Positions 43,901 through 52,711 of a DNA stretch of 60,666 nucleotides are shown in pieces; within the stretch, counting starts at the first letter, position 1, and every line of letters begins with the position of its first letter. The translations under genes were made by a program, and so were the position numbers. The stretch is from positions 1 through 60,666 of the forward strand of contig CATZRD010000009.1 in NCBI GenBank assembly GCA_958423465.1, written 5' to 3'. This stretch comes from an uncultured Oscillospiraceae bacterium. GTDB taxonomy: Bacteria; Bacillota; Clostridia; Oscillospirales; Oscillospiraceae. The notes beneath the pieces are model-generated. The model did not search any database and was not told the DNA's origin. It was given only the letters and a program-made list of their open reading frames with translations.

Positions 43901-46381
43901 ATGAAAATGGGAAAGAGACTGACGGCGCTGCTGCTGGCGCTGGTGCTGGTCCTGGGCCTGGCCGCCTGCGGCGAAAAGGACGGGGACGACAGCCAGCAGC
44001 TCTCCGGAACGGTCTATGTGCCGGAGTTTATGGATGTCAAGATAGACACGGACTACATATCCGGCGGCTGCTGCGACGGTGAGAACATCTATCTCCTGGG
44101 CTCCAAGTATGTGGAGGACAACACGGTAGACGACGAGGGCAATATCATCGAGTACAACGGCTACAATACCTATCAGATCTACAAGATCTCCCTGGAGACC
44201 AAGGAGGTCTCCACGCTGGACAGCTACGCGCCGGACGCCGGCGACGCCGGCGAGGACCCCAACGCCTACGTCAACGTGGACGTGCGGAGCCTGTCCCGGG
44301 GCGCCGACGGCACCATCTGGGTCCGGGAGATGCTGTATGTGACGACCTTCGACCTGCCGGAGGACTTCGACCCCACTACCCAGAGCAAGTGGGAGTTCGA
44401 GTCCTCCAGCGAGCGCAGGGAGATCCGCCGCCAGCTGGACACCACCGGCAACGAGATCTCCCGGGTGGACCTGAGCGGCCTCCAGGAGAAGCTGGAGGTG
44501 GACTATGTGGACTCCTTCGTGACGGACAGCGCCGGCAACGTGTACGTCATGACCTCCAGCTGGGACCAGGAGGCGGAGACCAACACCACCACCATCAGCA
44601 TGGCGGACAAGGACCTGAACGTCCTCTTCTCCGTGGAGATGGAGAACTGGGGCGAGCTGGTGCAGCTCAGCGACGACCTGGTGGGTGTGTCCGCCTGGGG
44701 GGAGACGGGCCGCATCCTGCGGACCATCGACCCGGCGGCCAAGGACTGGGGCAAGGAGTACTGGCTGCCTGACAACCTGAACGACTTCAACCCGGGCAGC
44801 GGGGAGTATATGTTCTACTACACCACCAGCGACGTTCTCTACGGCTGCAAGCAGGAGAATCTGGACGCCGCCGAGGTGAAGGAATCCGACGCCGCCGCCT
44901 CCGGCGAGGTCAAAAGGAACACGCTGAAGGGGGAGAAGCTGTTCTCCTGGTCCAGCGTGGACATCAACCGGAACAATCTGAACTTCTTTACCTTTATGCC
45001 CGACGGCCGGGTGGCCGCCATGACCCGGGACTGGTCCAGCGACGAAATGAAGATGGAGCTGGCGGTGCTGACGCCCACCGACGCCTCCACACTGCCGCCC
45101 AGGACCGTGCTGACCTACGCCTGCATCTACTGCAACTACGACGTGCGGGAGCGGATCATCGCCTATAACCGGGCCAACACCACCCACCGCATCGAGATCA
45201 AGGACTACTCCGAGTACAACACGGAGGACGATTACACCGCCGGAATCACCAAGCTGAACACCGAGATCATGGCCGGGCAGGTGCCCGACCTGATCCAGAC
45301 CTCCAGCCTGCCGGTGTCCCGGTACGCGGGCAAGGGCCTGCTGGAGGACCTGTGGCCCTATATCGACAAGGACCCGGATCTGGGCCGGGACAAGCTGATG
45401 CTCCGCCCCCTGGAGGCGTCCCAGACCAACGGCAAGCTGTACCAGATCTTCGGCTCCTTTGACGTGCGCACCCTGGCGGGCGCCACCAGCGTGGTGGGCG
45501 ACCGGCTGAGCTGGAGCCTGAAGGATATGCAGGAGACGCTGGCCACCATGCCCGAGGGCTGCACCTACTTCGGCGAGGGCGACACCAAGAGCGGTATGCT
45601 CCAGCAGATCATGGGCATGAACCTGGACCGGTATGTGAACTGGGAGACCGGCGAGTGCAGCTTCAACTCCCCGGACTTCATTTCCGCCCTGGAGTTCTGC
45701 AACAGCTTCCCTCTGGAGTTTGACTGGAGCAAGGTGGACTACGAGGACCGGACCGACGAGGCCACTATGATCCAGACGGGGATGCAGATGCTGGTGAGCG
45801 TCTATCTCTCCGATCTGCAGTACATGCAGTATTACCGGTACATTTTCGGCGGAGACTTCTCCTTCGTGGGCTATCCGGTGGAGTCCGGTGTGGGCAGCAG
45901 CTTCCTGCTGGACGGCGGAATGGCCATGTCCAGCCAGTGCAAGGACAAGGACGCCGCCTGGAACTTCATGCGGGCGACCCTGCTGCCGCTGCCTGAGGAG
46001 GAGTACCGGTACGGGTACTGGGGCTTCCCCATCAACAAGGAGTCCTTTGACAAGGTCATGGAGAAGGCCATGACCCCGGAGTACCAGACCGATGAGAACG
46101 GCGACCCCGTCCTGGACGAGAACGGCAACCCCATCGAGCTGTCCATGGGCGGCTGGTACATCAACGGCACGGAGCTGGAGATGAAGGCCGTCAGCCAGGA
46201 GGACTACGACCAGTTTATGGAGCTGTACAACGCCATCGACAGAGTATACACCTATGATACCGAGATCTACGACATCGTCAACAAGATGGCGGAGCCTTAC
46301 TTCAACGGCGACTCCACCGTGGAGGAGATCGTCAATCAGATCCAGAGCCGCGTGGGCCTGTACGTCAATGAGCAGAAGTAA
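43901..46381 (+). CDS. Large solute-binding lipoprotein with N-terminal propeller-like domain
   Basis: 826 residues, about twice the usual size. Lipoprotein signal with lipobox LGLAAC-G near 25. Residues about 35-395 carry repeated strand-rich units with Asp-Gly turns (DGTIWVREM, SAGNVYVMT, PDGRVAAMT), suggesting a beta-propeller. From about 400 (RTVLTYACIYCNYDVRERII) to the end it is an extracellular family 1 sugar-type binding protein, with DLIQTSSLP and later GMAMSSQCKDKDAAWNFMR. AAGGAGGAACACTGCG precedes ATG 43901. It overlaps the first permease gene by 14 bases. Ligand unknown; an oligosaccharide is typical of the family, and the extra domain may help capture a surface or polymer substrate. 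Confidence 0.85.
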   Translation: MKMGKRLTALLLALVLVLGLAACGEKDGDDSQQLSGTVYVPEFMDVKIDTDYISGGCCDGENIYLLGSKYVEDNTVDDEGNIIEYNGYNTYQIYKISLETKEVSTLDSYAPDAGDAGEDPNAYVNVDVRSLSRGADGTIWVREMLYVTTFDLPEDFDPTTQSKWEFESSSERREIRRQLDTTGNEISRVDLSGLQEKLEVDYVDSFVTDSAGNVYVMTSSWDQEAETNTTTISMADKDLNVLFSVEMENWGELVQLSDDLVGVSAWGETGRILRTIDPAAKDWGKEYWLPDNLNDFNPGSGEYMFYYTTSDVLYGCKQENLDAAEVKESDAAASGEVKRNTLKGEKLFSWSSVDINRNNLNFFTFMPDGRVAAMTRDWSSDEMKMELAVLTPTDASTLPPRTVLTYACIYCNYDVRERIIAYNRANTTHRIEIKDYSEYNTEDDYTAGITKLNTEIMAGQVPDLIQTSSLPVSRYAGKGLLEDLWPYIDKDPDLGRDKLMLRPLEASQTNGKLYQIFGSFDVRTLAGATSVVGDRLSWSLKDMQETLATMPEGCTYFGEGDTKSGMLQQIMGMNLDRYVNWETGECSFNSPDFISALEFCNSFPLEFDWSKVDYEDRTDEATMIQTGMQMLVSVYLSDLQYMQYYRYIFGGDFSFVGYPVESGVGSSFLLDGGMAMSSQCKDKDAAWNFMRATLLPLPEEEYRYGYWGFPINKESFDKVMEKAMTPEYQTDENGDPVLDENGNPIELSMGGWYINGTELEMKAVSQEDYDQFMELYNAIDRVYTYDTEIYDIVNKMAEPYFNGDSTVEEIVNQIQSRVGLYVNEQK

Positions 46382-47306
46382 GGGCGCGGCCCTCCGTTCC
46401 GGGAAGCCCCGGGTCCCCAGGGGGACCCGGGAGCTCCTGGGAAAGGAGCGGCTGAAGGATATGGCCCGGTCCGTGGCCTTTTTGACCCCCAGCGTGCTGG
46501 GGGTGGCGGTATTTTTTATCGTGCCTTTTATCGTGGTGGTGTACTATTCCTTGATCCAAAGCCCCATCAACCGGGAGTTCGTGGGGCTGGACAACTACAT
46601 CGCCCTGTTCCAGAACGCCTCCTTCCGCACGGCGGCCAAGAATACCGCCACCTTCTCCGCCATGGCCGTGCCGCTGGCGGTGGTGCTGAGCCTGGGACTG
46701 GCCCTGCTGCTGGAGTGCCGCATCCCCATGAAGAGCATGTTCCGCTCCTTCTTCCTCAGCCCCATGATGGTGCCTGTGGCGTCGGTGGTGCTGATCTGGC
46801 AGGTGCTGTTCCACCGCAACGGCGTGGTCAACGAGTTCATCAGCGTGTTTGGGGCCACCGCCATCGACTGGCTCAACTCATCCTACAGCCAGATCGTGAT
46901 TCTCATTCTGTTTCTGTGGAAAAACCTGGGCTATAACATGATCTTGTTCATGGCGGCCCTGAACAACATCCCCAAGGACCTGCTGGAGGTGGCGGACGTG
47001 GAGGGCGCCAGCGCGGCCCACAAGTTCTTCAATATCAAGCTGCGGTATCTGTCCCCCACGGTGCTGTTCGTCACCATCCTCTCCGTCATCAACTCCTTCA
47101 AGGTGTTCCGGGAGATCTACCTGCTGGTGGGCAAGTACCCCTGGCCCGACATCTATATGCTCCAGCACTTCATGAACAACACCTTCGAGAGCCTGGACTA
47201 CCAGAAGCTCAGCGCCGCCGCCGTGGTCATGGCCCTGGCGATGGTGGTGATCATCGCCCTGCTGTTCAAGGCGGAGGACGTATTCGGAAAGGATGTGGAG
47301 GGATGA
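46368..47306 (+). CDS. Sugar-type ABC permease, MalF/UgpA class
   Basis: 312 residues from ATG 46368, inside the end of the preceding gene; ATG 46461 with AAAGGAG upstream is a possible shorter start, but it would leave only a few residues before helix 1. Six membrane segments (from about 36), with the EAA loop EVADVEGASAAHKFFNIKLRYL. The first of two permeases of a CUT1-type importer; overlaps the second by 4 bases (ATGA). Confidence 0.85.
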   Translation: MSRSKGAALRSGKPRVPRGTRELLGKERLKDMARSVAFLTPSVLGVAVFFIVPFIVVVYYSLIQSPINREFVGLDNYIALFQNASFRTAAKNTATFSAMAVPLAVVLSLGLALLLECRIPMKSMFRSFFLSPMMVPVASVVLIWQVLFHRNGVVNEFISVFGATAIDWLNSSYSQIVILILFLWKNLGYNMILFMAALNNIPKDLLEVADVEGASAAHKFFNIKLRYLSPTVLFVTILSVINSFKVFREIYLLVGKYPWPDIYMLQHFMNNTFESLDYQKLSAAAVVMALAMVVIIALLFKAEDVFGKDVEG

Positions 47307-48187
47307 GAAAGAATTTCTATATCGCCCGCGCCATCCTGACGGTGATCGCCGCCCTGTTCGCCTTTGGCTTTCTGCTGCCCACGGTGCTGACCATCACCAA
47401 CTCCTTCATGACCCAGAGCGAGATCGCCGCCAACTACGGCCAGGTGTTCTCCAGCCTTACCGGCAGCGGCGGCACCTATATCTCCGACACGGTGAATCTG
47501 AAATTCATCCCGGAGAAGGTGAGCCTCAGTCAGTACATCACTGTGCTCATCAAAAGCCCGGACTACCTGCTGAAGTTCTGGAACTCGGTCATTCTGGTGC
47601 TTCCCATCGTGATCGGCCAGGTGAGCCTGGCCGCCGTCACCGCCTACGGCTTTACCCGCTGGCGGGGAAAGGTGCGCAGCTTCCTGTTCTTCTTCTATGT
47701 GATCTTGATGCTCATGCCCTACCAGGTCACATTGGTGCCCAACTATCTGGTCAGCGACTGGCTGGGGATCCTGAACACCCGGTGGGCCATTATCCTCCCG
47801 GGGATCTTCGCCCCCTTCTCCGTGTTCCTGCTGACCAAGTTCATGCGGCGGATCCCCGTCTCCCTCATCGAGGCGGCCAAGGTGGAGGGCGCCAGCGAGT
47901 GGCAGATCTTTACCGGCATCTGCCTGCCCCAGTGCCGCAGCGCCCTGTATTCCATCGCCATTCTGGTATTCATCGACTACTGGAACATGGTGGAGCAGCC
48001 CATCATCCTGCTGCCGGACGCCAGTAAGCAGCCCCTGTCGGTGTATCTGAGCACCATCAACGCCAGCGAGGTGGGACTGGCCTTTGCCATCGGCACCATC
48101 TACATGGTGCCCTGCCTGCTGCTGTTCCTCCACGGCGAGGACTATCTGGTGGAGGGCATCGCCCACCAAGGCTCTGTAAAGGGCTGA
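47303..48187 (+). CDS. Sugar-type ABC permease, MalG/UgpE class
   Basis: 294 residues; six membrane segments, EAA loop EAAKVEGASEWQIFTGICLP. ATG 47303 overlaps the previous stop. The helices flank a long extracytoplasmic loop (about 32-85). Forms a heterodimer with the preceding permease; energised by the UgpC-type ATPase at 51368. The gene order then turns to an HlyD-like adaptor, which is odd for an importer. Confidence 0.88.
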   Translation: MRKNFYIARAILTVIAALFAFGFLLPTVLTITNSFMTQSEIAANYGQVFSSLTGSGGTYISDTVNLKFIPEKVSLSQYITVLIKSPDYLLKFWNSVILVLPIVIGQVSLAAVTAYGFTRWRGKVRSFLFFFYVILMLMPYQVTLVPNYLVSDWLGILNTRWAIILPGIFAPFSVFLLTKFMRRIPVSLIEAAKVEGASEWQIFTGICLPQCRSALYSIAILVFIDYWNMVEQPIILLPDASKQPLSVYLSTINASEVGLAFAIGTIYMVPCLLLFLHGEDYLVEGIAHQGSVKG

Positions 48188-48215
48188 GCTATCCCATGTG
48201 AAAGGAAACAGACCT

Positions 48216-50249
48216 ATGGAAGTGAAAGAGAAATCCAAAAAGAGGGAGCTTATCAAGACCATCGCCATTATCTTTCTGGTGATTCTGCTGCTCCTGACCT
48301 TCTTTTCCAATACCATCATGAACCGTTCCCTGCCGGAGGTGGCCACCCAGTCTATTGTGGGCGGCACCATCAACGCCAAGATCCGGGGCAGCGGCACCGT
48401 CACCGCCAACGAGAGCTACGAGGTGAATCTGAAGCAGACCCGCACCATCCACTCCATCTGCGTGAAGGTGGGCGACACCGTGGAGCAGGGCGCTCTGCTG
48501 TTCGTGCTGGAGGACGGGGACAGCGAGGAGCTGCGCGCCGCCCAGGAGCAGCTGGCGGCCCAGCAGATCAGCTATCAGAAGCAGCTTTTGAGCCTGGGCA
48601 AGGAGTACGCCGCCGAGGACCGCACCGTGGCCCAGCTCCAGAAGGAGCTGGAGAAGGCCCAGGAGCAGGTGGAGGCCAACTTCATCACCGACGCGGAGCT
48701 GACCTACGCCAAGGGCGACCTGGCCGCGGCCAAAACGGCCCTGGACGAGCTTGAGCGGATCCTGGAGGAGCTGGAGGCCCTCATGACGGACAGCGAGGAG
48801 TACCAGGAGGCCAAGGCCGCCGTGGACAAGTGGACGTCGGAGGTCAATACCGCCCAGACCGCCGTGGAGACTTACCAGAGCCAGCTGGACGAGCTGGAAA
48901 AGACCGGCGAGGTGGATATGGACCGGCGGATCGAGGACGCGGAGAACGCCCTCGATAAGGCGCGAAACGACTGGAAGAGCGACTGGCTGGCGTATAAGGG
49001 AGACCTTGCGCAACTGATAAAGACGATTGAAGATAGCAAAACGTATACGATAGTTTTAGACGAAACTAAGTTTACTAATGAGCCTCAGAAAATTGAGAGC
49101 GATGACCAAATCTATATCGAGGCGTATATTACCGCCAACGTAACAGACAAAGACGACCCGGGGAAAACCGCCTACGAGACCCTGCTGGCCGACCAGAACG
49201 ATGTGGACGAAAAAGAAAAGGCGCTGAAACGTCTGCAAGATGATCGAGGGGACAGCGACGACGATTATGATACCCAGGTCCGTAAGATCCGGAAGAAGCT
49301 GAACGAGGCGGAGGACGATCTGGATACCGCCCAGCGGGAGCTGCGGGCCGCGGAGCGGGACCTGGAGAGCGCCGAGGGCGACAATACCAGCCTGAAAAAC
49401 CAGATCAAGGACTACGAGGCCGCCAAGCGGCAGCGTGCCGCCGACGTGGAGACCTATCAGAACCAGCTGTCCGACCTGGAGAAGCGGAAAACCGCCTATG
49501 ACACGGCGGTGGAGACCGTGGAGGCCAAGACCCAGGCCCTGGAGGACGCCATGAGCGGCAAGGATATCGACAAGCAGATCGACGATCTGGACCTCCAGAG
49601 CGCCCGGCTGGAGCTCCAGAAGCTGGCGGACAAGGTGGAAAAGCTGAAGACCGACACGGTGGGCACGGAGATCACCGCCCCCGTGGCCGGCACCATCAGC
49701 GCCATCAATGTCTCCGCCGGCAAGGAGACCGACCCCGGCGTTCCCATGGCCACCATCGACGTGACGGACCGGGGCTACACCGTGAAGATCTCCGTCACCA
49801 ACGATCAGGCCAAGCAGATCAAGGTGGGCGATACCGCCAACGTCACCAACTACTACTGGGGCAACAACCTGGAGGCGGTGGTGGAGGCCATCACCGCTGA
49901 CCCCGCCTCTCAGGGCCGGGGCAAGCTGGTGGTGTTCCGGGTCTCCGGCGAGATCGACCCGGGCACCAACATCACCCTCTCCATCGGCCAGCGCAGCGCC
50001 AACTACGACACGGTGGTGCCCAAGAGCGCCCTGCGCTCCGACTCCAACGGCGACTTCGTGCTGGTGATCACCGAGAAGAGCACCCCCCTGGGACCCCGGT
50101 ACATCGCCACCCGGGCGGATGTGCAGATCCTTGCTCAGGACGATACCAGCGCCGCCGTCAGCGGCCTGGTATCCGGTGATTTCGTCATCACCACCTCCAG
50201 CAAGCCCCTCTCCGCCGGGACCCAGGTAAGGCTGGTGGAGTCCCAGTGA
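48216..50249 (+). CDS. HlyD-type membrane fusion (adaptor) protein with long coiled coil
   Basis: 677 residues from ATG 48216 (AAAGGAAAC eight bases before). A charged cytoplasmic start (MEVKEKSKKRELIK) and one membrane anchor (about 13-33) are followed by a split lipoyl/barrel domain: first half VGGTINAKIRGSGTVTANES, second half TEITAPVAGTISAINVSAGK near 485. Between them lies a very long coiled coil (about 110-470, rich in Glu, Lys, Gln and Ala). The beta-barrel/proximal part follows. Such adaptors work with MacB-type or other exporters in Gram-positive bacteria. Bases 49005-49260 inside the coiled coil are unusually AT-rich. Ends with GTGA overlap to the next gene. Confidence 0.88.
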   Translation: MEVKEKSKKRELIKTIAIIFLVILLLLTFFSNTIMNRSLPEVATQSIVGGTINAKIRGSGTVTANESYEVNLKQTRTIHSICVKVGDTVEQGALLFVLEDGDSEELRAAQEQLAAQQISYQKQLLSLGKEYAAEDRTVAQLQKELEKAQEQVEANFITDAELTYAKGDLAAAKTALDELERILEELEALMTDSEEYQEAKAAVDKWTSEVNTAQTAVETYQSQLDELEKTGEVDMDRRIEDAENALDKARNDWKSDWLAYKGDLAQLIKTIEDSKTYTIVLDETKFTNEPQKIESDDQIYIEAYITANVTDKDDPGKTAYETLLADQNDVDEKEKALKRLQDDRGDSDDDYDTQVRKIRKKLNEAEDDLDTAQRELRAAERDLESAEGDNTSLKNQIKDYEAAKRQRAADVETYQNQLSDLEKRKTAYDTAVETVEAKTQALEDAMSGKDIDKQIDDLDLQSARLELQKLADKVEKLKTDTVGTEITAPVAGTISAINVSAGKETDPGVPMATIDVTDRGYTVKISVTNDQAKQIKVGDTANVTNYYWGNNLEAVVEAITADPASQGRGKLVVFRVSGEIDPGTNITLSIGQRSANYDTVVPKSALRSDSNGDFVLVITEKSTPLGPRYIATRADVQILAQDDTSAAVSGLVSGDFVITTSSKPLSAGTQVRLVESQ

Positions 50250-51367
50250 GCAGGGAGAATGTGTTCCGGCGGGCCGCCGGCGCTGTACGGGCCTTTGGCT
50301 TCAAGCAGTGGTTTTTGCTGATATTGAACATCGTGCTGGTCGTGGGGTCTGCGGCCTCCCTGCTGGGGATGCGGGCCATCGCCGGGACCTTTCCCGCCCT
50401 GACCGCCGCCCAGCGGTTCCGGGGGGAGGGGGAAATGCGCTTCGCCCAGATCGCCTGCTATCTGCCTGTGGGAGAGGAGGCGGCTCCCAGCGATATCCTC
50501 AGGTTCCGGCAGAGCCTGGACGGGAAGTTTCTGGAGCAGTCCCTGGAGGCGCCGGAGAACGGCAGCCTCTATGTGGACGCCTACAGCGCTCTGGCCAGCC
50601 TCAAGGCCGAGGGGCCCCACGGCTCCGCCGACGTGGAGGCCATCGCCGTGGGCGGCGACTTCTTCTTCTTCCATCCGCTGGAGCTGAAAAGCGGCAGCTA
50701 TTTCTCCGACGACGACCTGATGGACGATCTGGTGCTGCTGGACGAGGAGCTGGCCTGGCGTCTCTTCGGCGGCAGCGACCTGGCGGGGATGGATATGACC
50801 ATCAACGGGGAGCATTTCGTGGTCTCCGGCGTGGTCTCCCGGGAGGACGACTTCGCCAGCCGGAAGGCCTACTCCGGCGAGCCGGGCCTCTATCTGTCCT
50901 ACTCCGCCCTGGAGCGGCTGGAGGGCGAGGAGGCGGACGGCGCGATCAACTGCTATGAGATCGTGCTGCCCGACCCCATCAGCGGCTACGCCATGGGCGT
51001 GGTGTCCGAGGGCTTCCCGGCAGGGAAGGGGGACGTGGTGGAGAACAGCGCCCGCTATACCCTGGAGAACCTCATCGCCGTGCTGGGCGGCTTCGGCCAG
51101 CGCTCCATGCGGGTCAACGGCGTGATCTACCCCTACTGGGAGAACGCGGCGCGGCTGACGGAGGACTACGCGGCGGGGCTTCTGCTGCTGGCCCTGCTGC
51201 TGGCGGTGTGCCCGCTGACCTTCGCTCTGGTCATCGTGATTCGGGAGATCGTCCGCAGCTACCGGTTCATGAAGCGCGCCGTCCCCGCCAAGGTGGAGAG
51301 CGCCGTGGAAAAGAGCCGGGAAAAGCGGCTGGAGAAGAAATTTGAAAAGAAAGACGAGGGGCAGTAA
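50246..51367 (+). CDS. MacB-core-like membrane protein (ABC permease-related)
   Basis: 373 residues from GTG 50246, overlapping the HlyD stop by 4 bases. An N-terminal membrane helix (about 20-42) and a large extracytoplasmic domain (45-305) with MacB periplasmic-core features: GGDFFFFHPLELKSGSYFSDDDL and DDLVLLDEELAWRLFGGSDLAG, INGEHFVVSGVVS. One C-terminal helix (about 313-335) follows and a basic Lys/Glu-rich tail. It lacks the remaining three helices of a MacB/FtsX permease, so it is either a degenerate permease or a partner protein. Directly followed by the ATPase gene. Confidence 0.8.
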   Translation: MSRENVFRRAAGAVRAFGFKQWFLLILNIVLVVGSAASLLGMRAIAGTFPALTAAQRFRGEGEMRFAQIACYLPVGEEAAPSDILRFRQSLDGKFLEQSLEAPENGSLYVDAYSALASLKAEGPHGSADVEAIAVGGDFFFFHPLELKSGSYFSDDDLMDDLVLLDEELAWRLFGGSDLAGMDMTINGEHFVVSGVVSREDDFASRKAYSGEPGLYLSYSALERLEGEEADGAINCYEIVLPDPISGYAMGVVSEGFPAGKGDVVENSARYTLENLIAVLGGFGQRSMRVNGVIYPYWENAARLTEDYAAGLLLLALLLAVCPLTFALVIVIREIVRSYRFMKRAVPAKVESAVEKSREKRLEKKFEKKDEGQ

Positions 51368-52615
51368 ATGGCAAACCTGCGTCTGCGCAATGTAAAAAAG
51401 GTATACGACGGAAACGTCACCGCGGTCCAGGACTTCAACCTGGATATCGCGGACAAGGAGTTTATCGTCCTGGTAGGGCCCTCCGGCTGCGGCAAGTCCA
51501 CCACCCTGCGGATGGTGGCGGGGCTGGAGACCATTACCGAGGGGGAGATCTACATCGGCGATAAGCTGGTGAACCAGATGCCCCCCAAGGAGCGGGACAT
51601 CGCCATGGTGTTCCAGAACTACGCCCTCTATCCCCACATGACGGTCTACGACAACATCGGCTACGGCCTGCGGCTGCGGAAGTTCCCCAAGCGGGTCATC
51701 GATCAGAAGGTCCGGGAGGCCGCGGAGATCCTGGATATCACGGAGCTGCTGGGCCGCAAGCCCAAGGCCCTCTCCGGCGGCCAGCGCCAGCGGGTGGCCA
51801 TCGGCCGGGCCATCGTACGGGAGCCCCAGGTGTTCCTCATGGACGAGCCGCTGAGCAACCTGGACGCCAAGCTCCGCAATCAGATGCGCTCGGAGATCAT
51901 CAAGCTGCGGCAGAAGGTGAATACCACCTTCATCTATGTGACCCATGACCAGACGGAGGCCATGACCCTGGGGGACCGGATCGTCATTATGAAGGAGGGC
52001 TTCGTCCAGCAGGTGGGCACCCCCCGGGAGGTGTTCAACCATCCGGCCAACCTCTTTGTGGCGGGCTTTATCGGCAGCCCCCAGATGAACTTCTTCGACG
52101 CCCGGCTGGTCCGCCATGACGGCGGCTACCGGGTGGAGGTGGGCGGCGCGGCGGTGGAGCTCAGCGGCGAGAAGGTCCAGCGGCTCCTGGCCCGGGACGT
52201 CCCCAGCCGGGAGGTCAAGCTGGGCGTCCGTCCGGAGCATATGCTCCTGACGGACCAGGCCGACGGCATCCCCGGTCAGGTGGACGTGTCGGAGATGATG
52301 GGCAGCGCCGTCCATATCCATCTGCGCTCCCTGGACCGGGACGTGGTGGTGGTGGTCCCGGTGAGCGAGGACGAGGAGGCTCAGATCGCCCCCATGGGCA
52401 CCCAGGTGCGGTACATCTTCCGGGGCAGCGCCGCCCATGTGTTTGACCCGGAGACGGGCCTGAACCTGGAGTGGACGGCCCTCGGGACCCCCGGGCCGGA
52501 GGCTCCGGCGGAGGCCGCCTCCTTCTCGGAAAGCGACGTGGTCCAGGAGGCTGCCCAGGTAGTCCGCGGCGTGCTGGACCAGGGGGAGAACGAGGACCCC
52601 TTCACCGACAACTGA
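51368..52615 (+). CDS. Sugar-importer ABC ATPase, UgpC/MsmX class
   Basis: 415 residues. Walker A GPSGCGKSTTL, Q-loop VFQNYALYPHM, signature LSGGQRQRVAIGRA, Walker B VFLMDEPLSNLDA, H-loop YVTHDQ, then TOBE/OB regulatory domain with LGVRPEHMLL. It has an unusual acidic C-terminal extension of about 45 residues (PEAPAEAASFSESDV...NEDPFTDN). It begins immediately after the preceding stop. It should drive the permeases at 46368/47303. CUT1 ATPases can be shared, so it might also serve other importers. Confidence 0.93.
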   Translation: MANLRLRNVKKVYDGNVTAVQDFNLDIADKEFIVLVGPSGCGKSTTLRMVAGLETITEGEIYIGDKLVNQMPPKERDIAMVFQNYALYPHMTVYDNIGYGLRLRKFPKRVIDQKVREAAEILDITELLGRKPKALSGGQRQRVAIGRAIVREPQVFLMDEPLSNLDAKLRNQMRSEIIKLRQKVNTTFIYVTHDQTEAMTLGDRIVIMKEGFVQQVGTPREVFNHPANLFVAGFIGSPQMNFFDARLVRHDGGYRVEVGGAAVELSGEKVQRLLARDVPSREVKLGVRPEHMLLTDQADGIPGQVDVSEMMGSAVHIHLRSLDRDVVVVVPVSEDEEAQIAPMGTQVRYIFRGSAAHVFDPETGLNLEWTALGTPGPEAPAEAASFSESDVVQEAAQVVRGVLDQGENEDPFTDN

Positions 52616-52625
52616 ATATGACATG

Positions 52626-52660
52626 GGGAAGGCCCCCGCCGAACCGGCGGGGGCCTTCCC
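52626..52660 (+). terminator. Hairpin after the ABC/HlyD cluster
   Basis: Perfect 16-bp GC-rich stem (52626-52641 with 52645-52660), loop AAC, without a U-tract. Probably ends or stabilises the 43.9-52.6 kb transcript. Confidence 0.65.
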
Positions 52661-52711
52661 GGATTCATAGGACGCGCCTGCCGGCGCATAGGCTCCTGTG
52701 AGGTGATGAGG

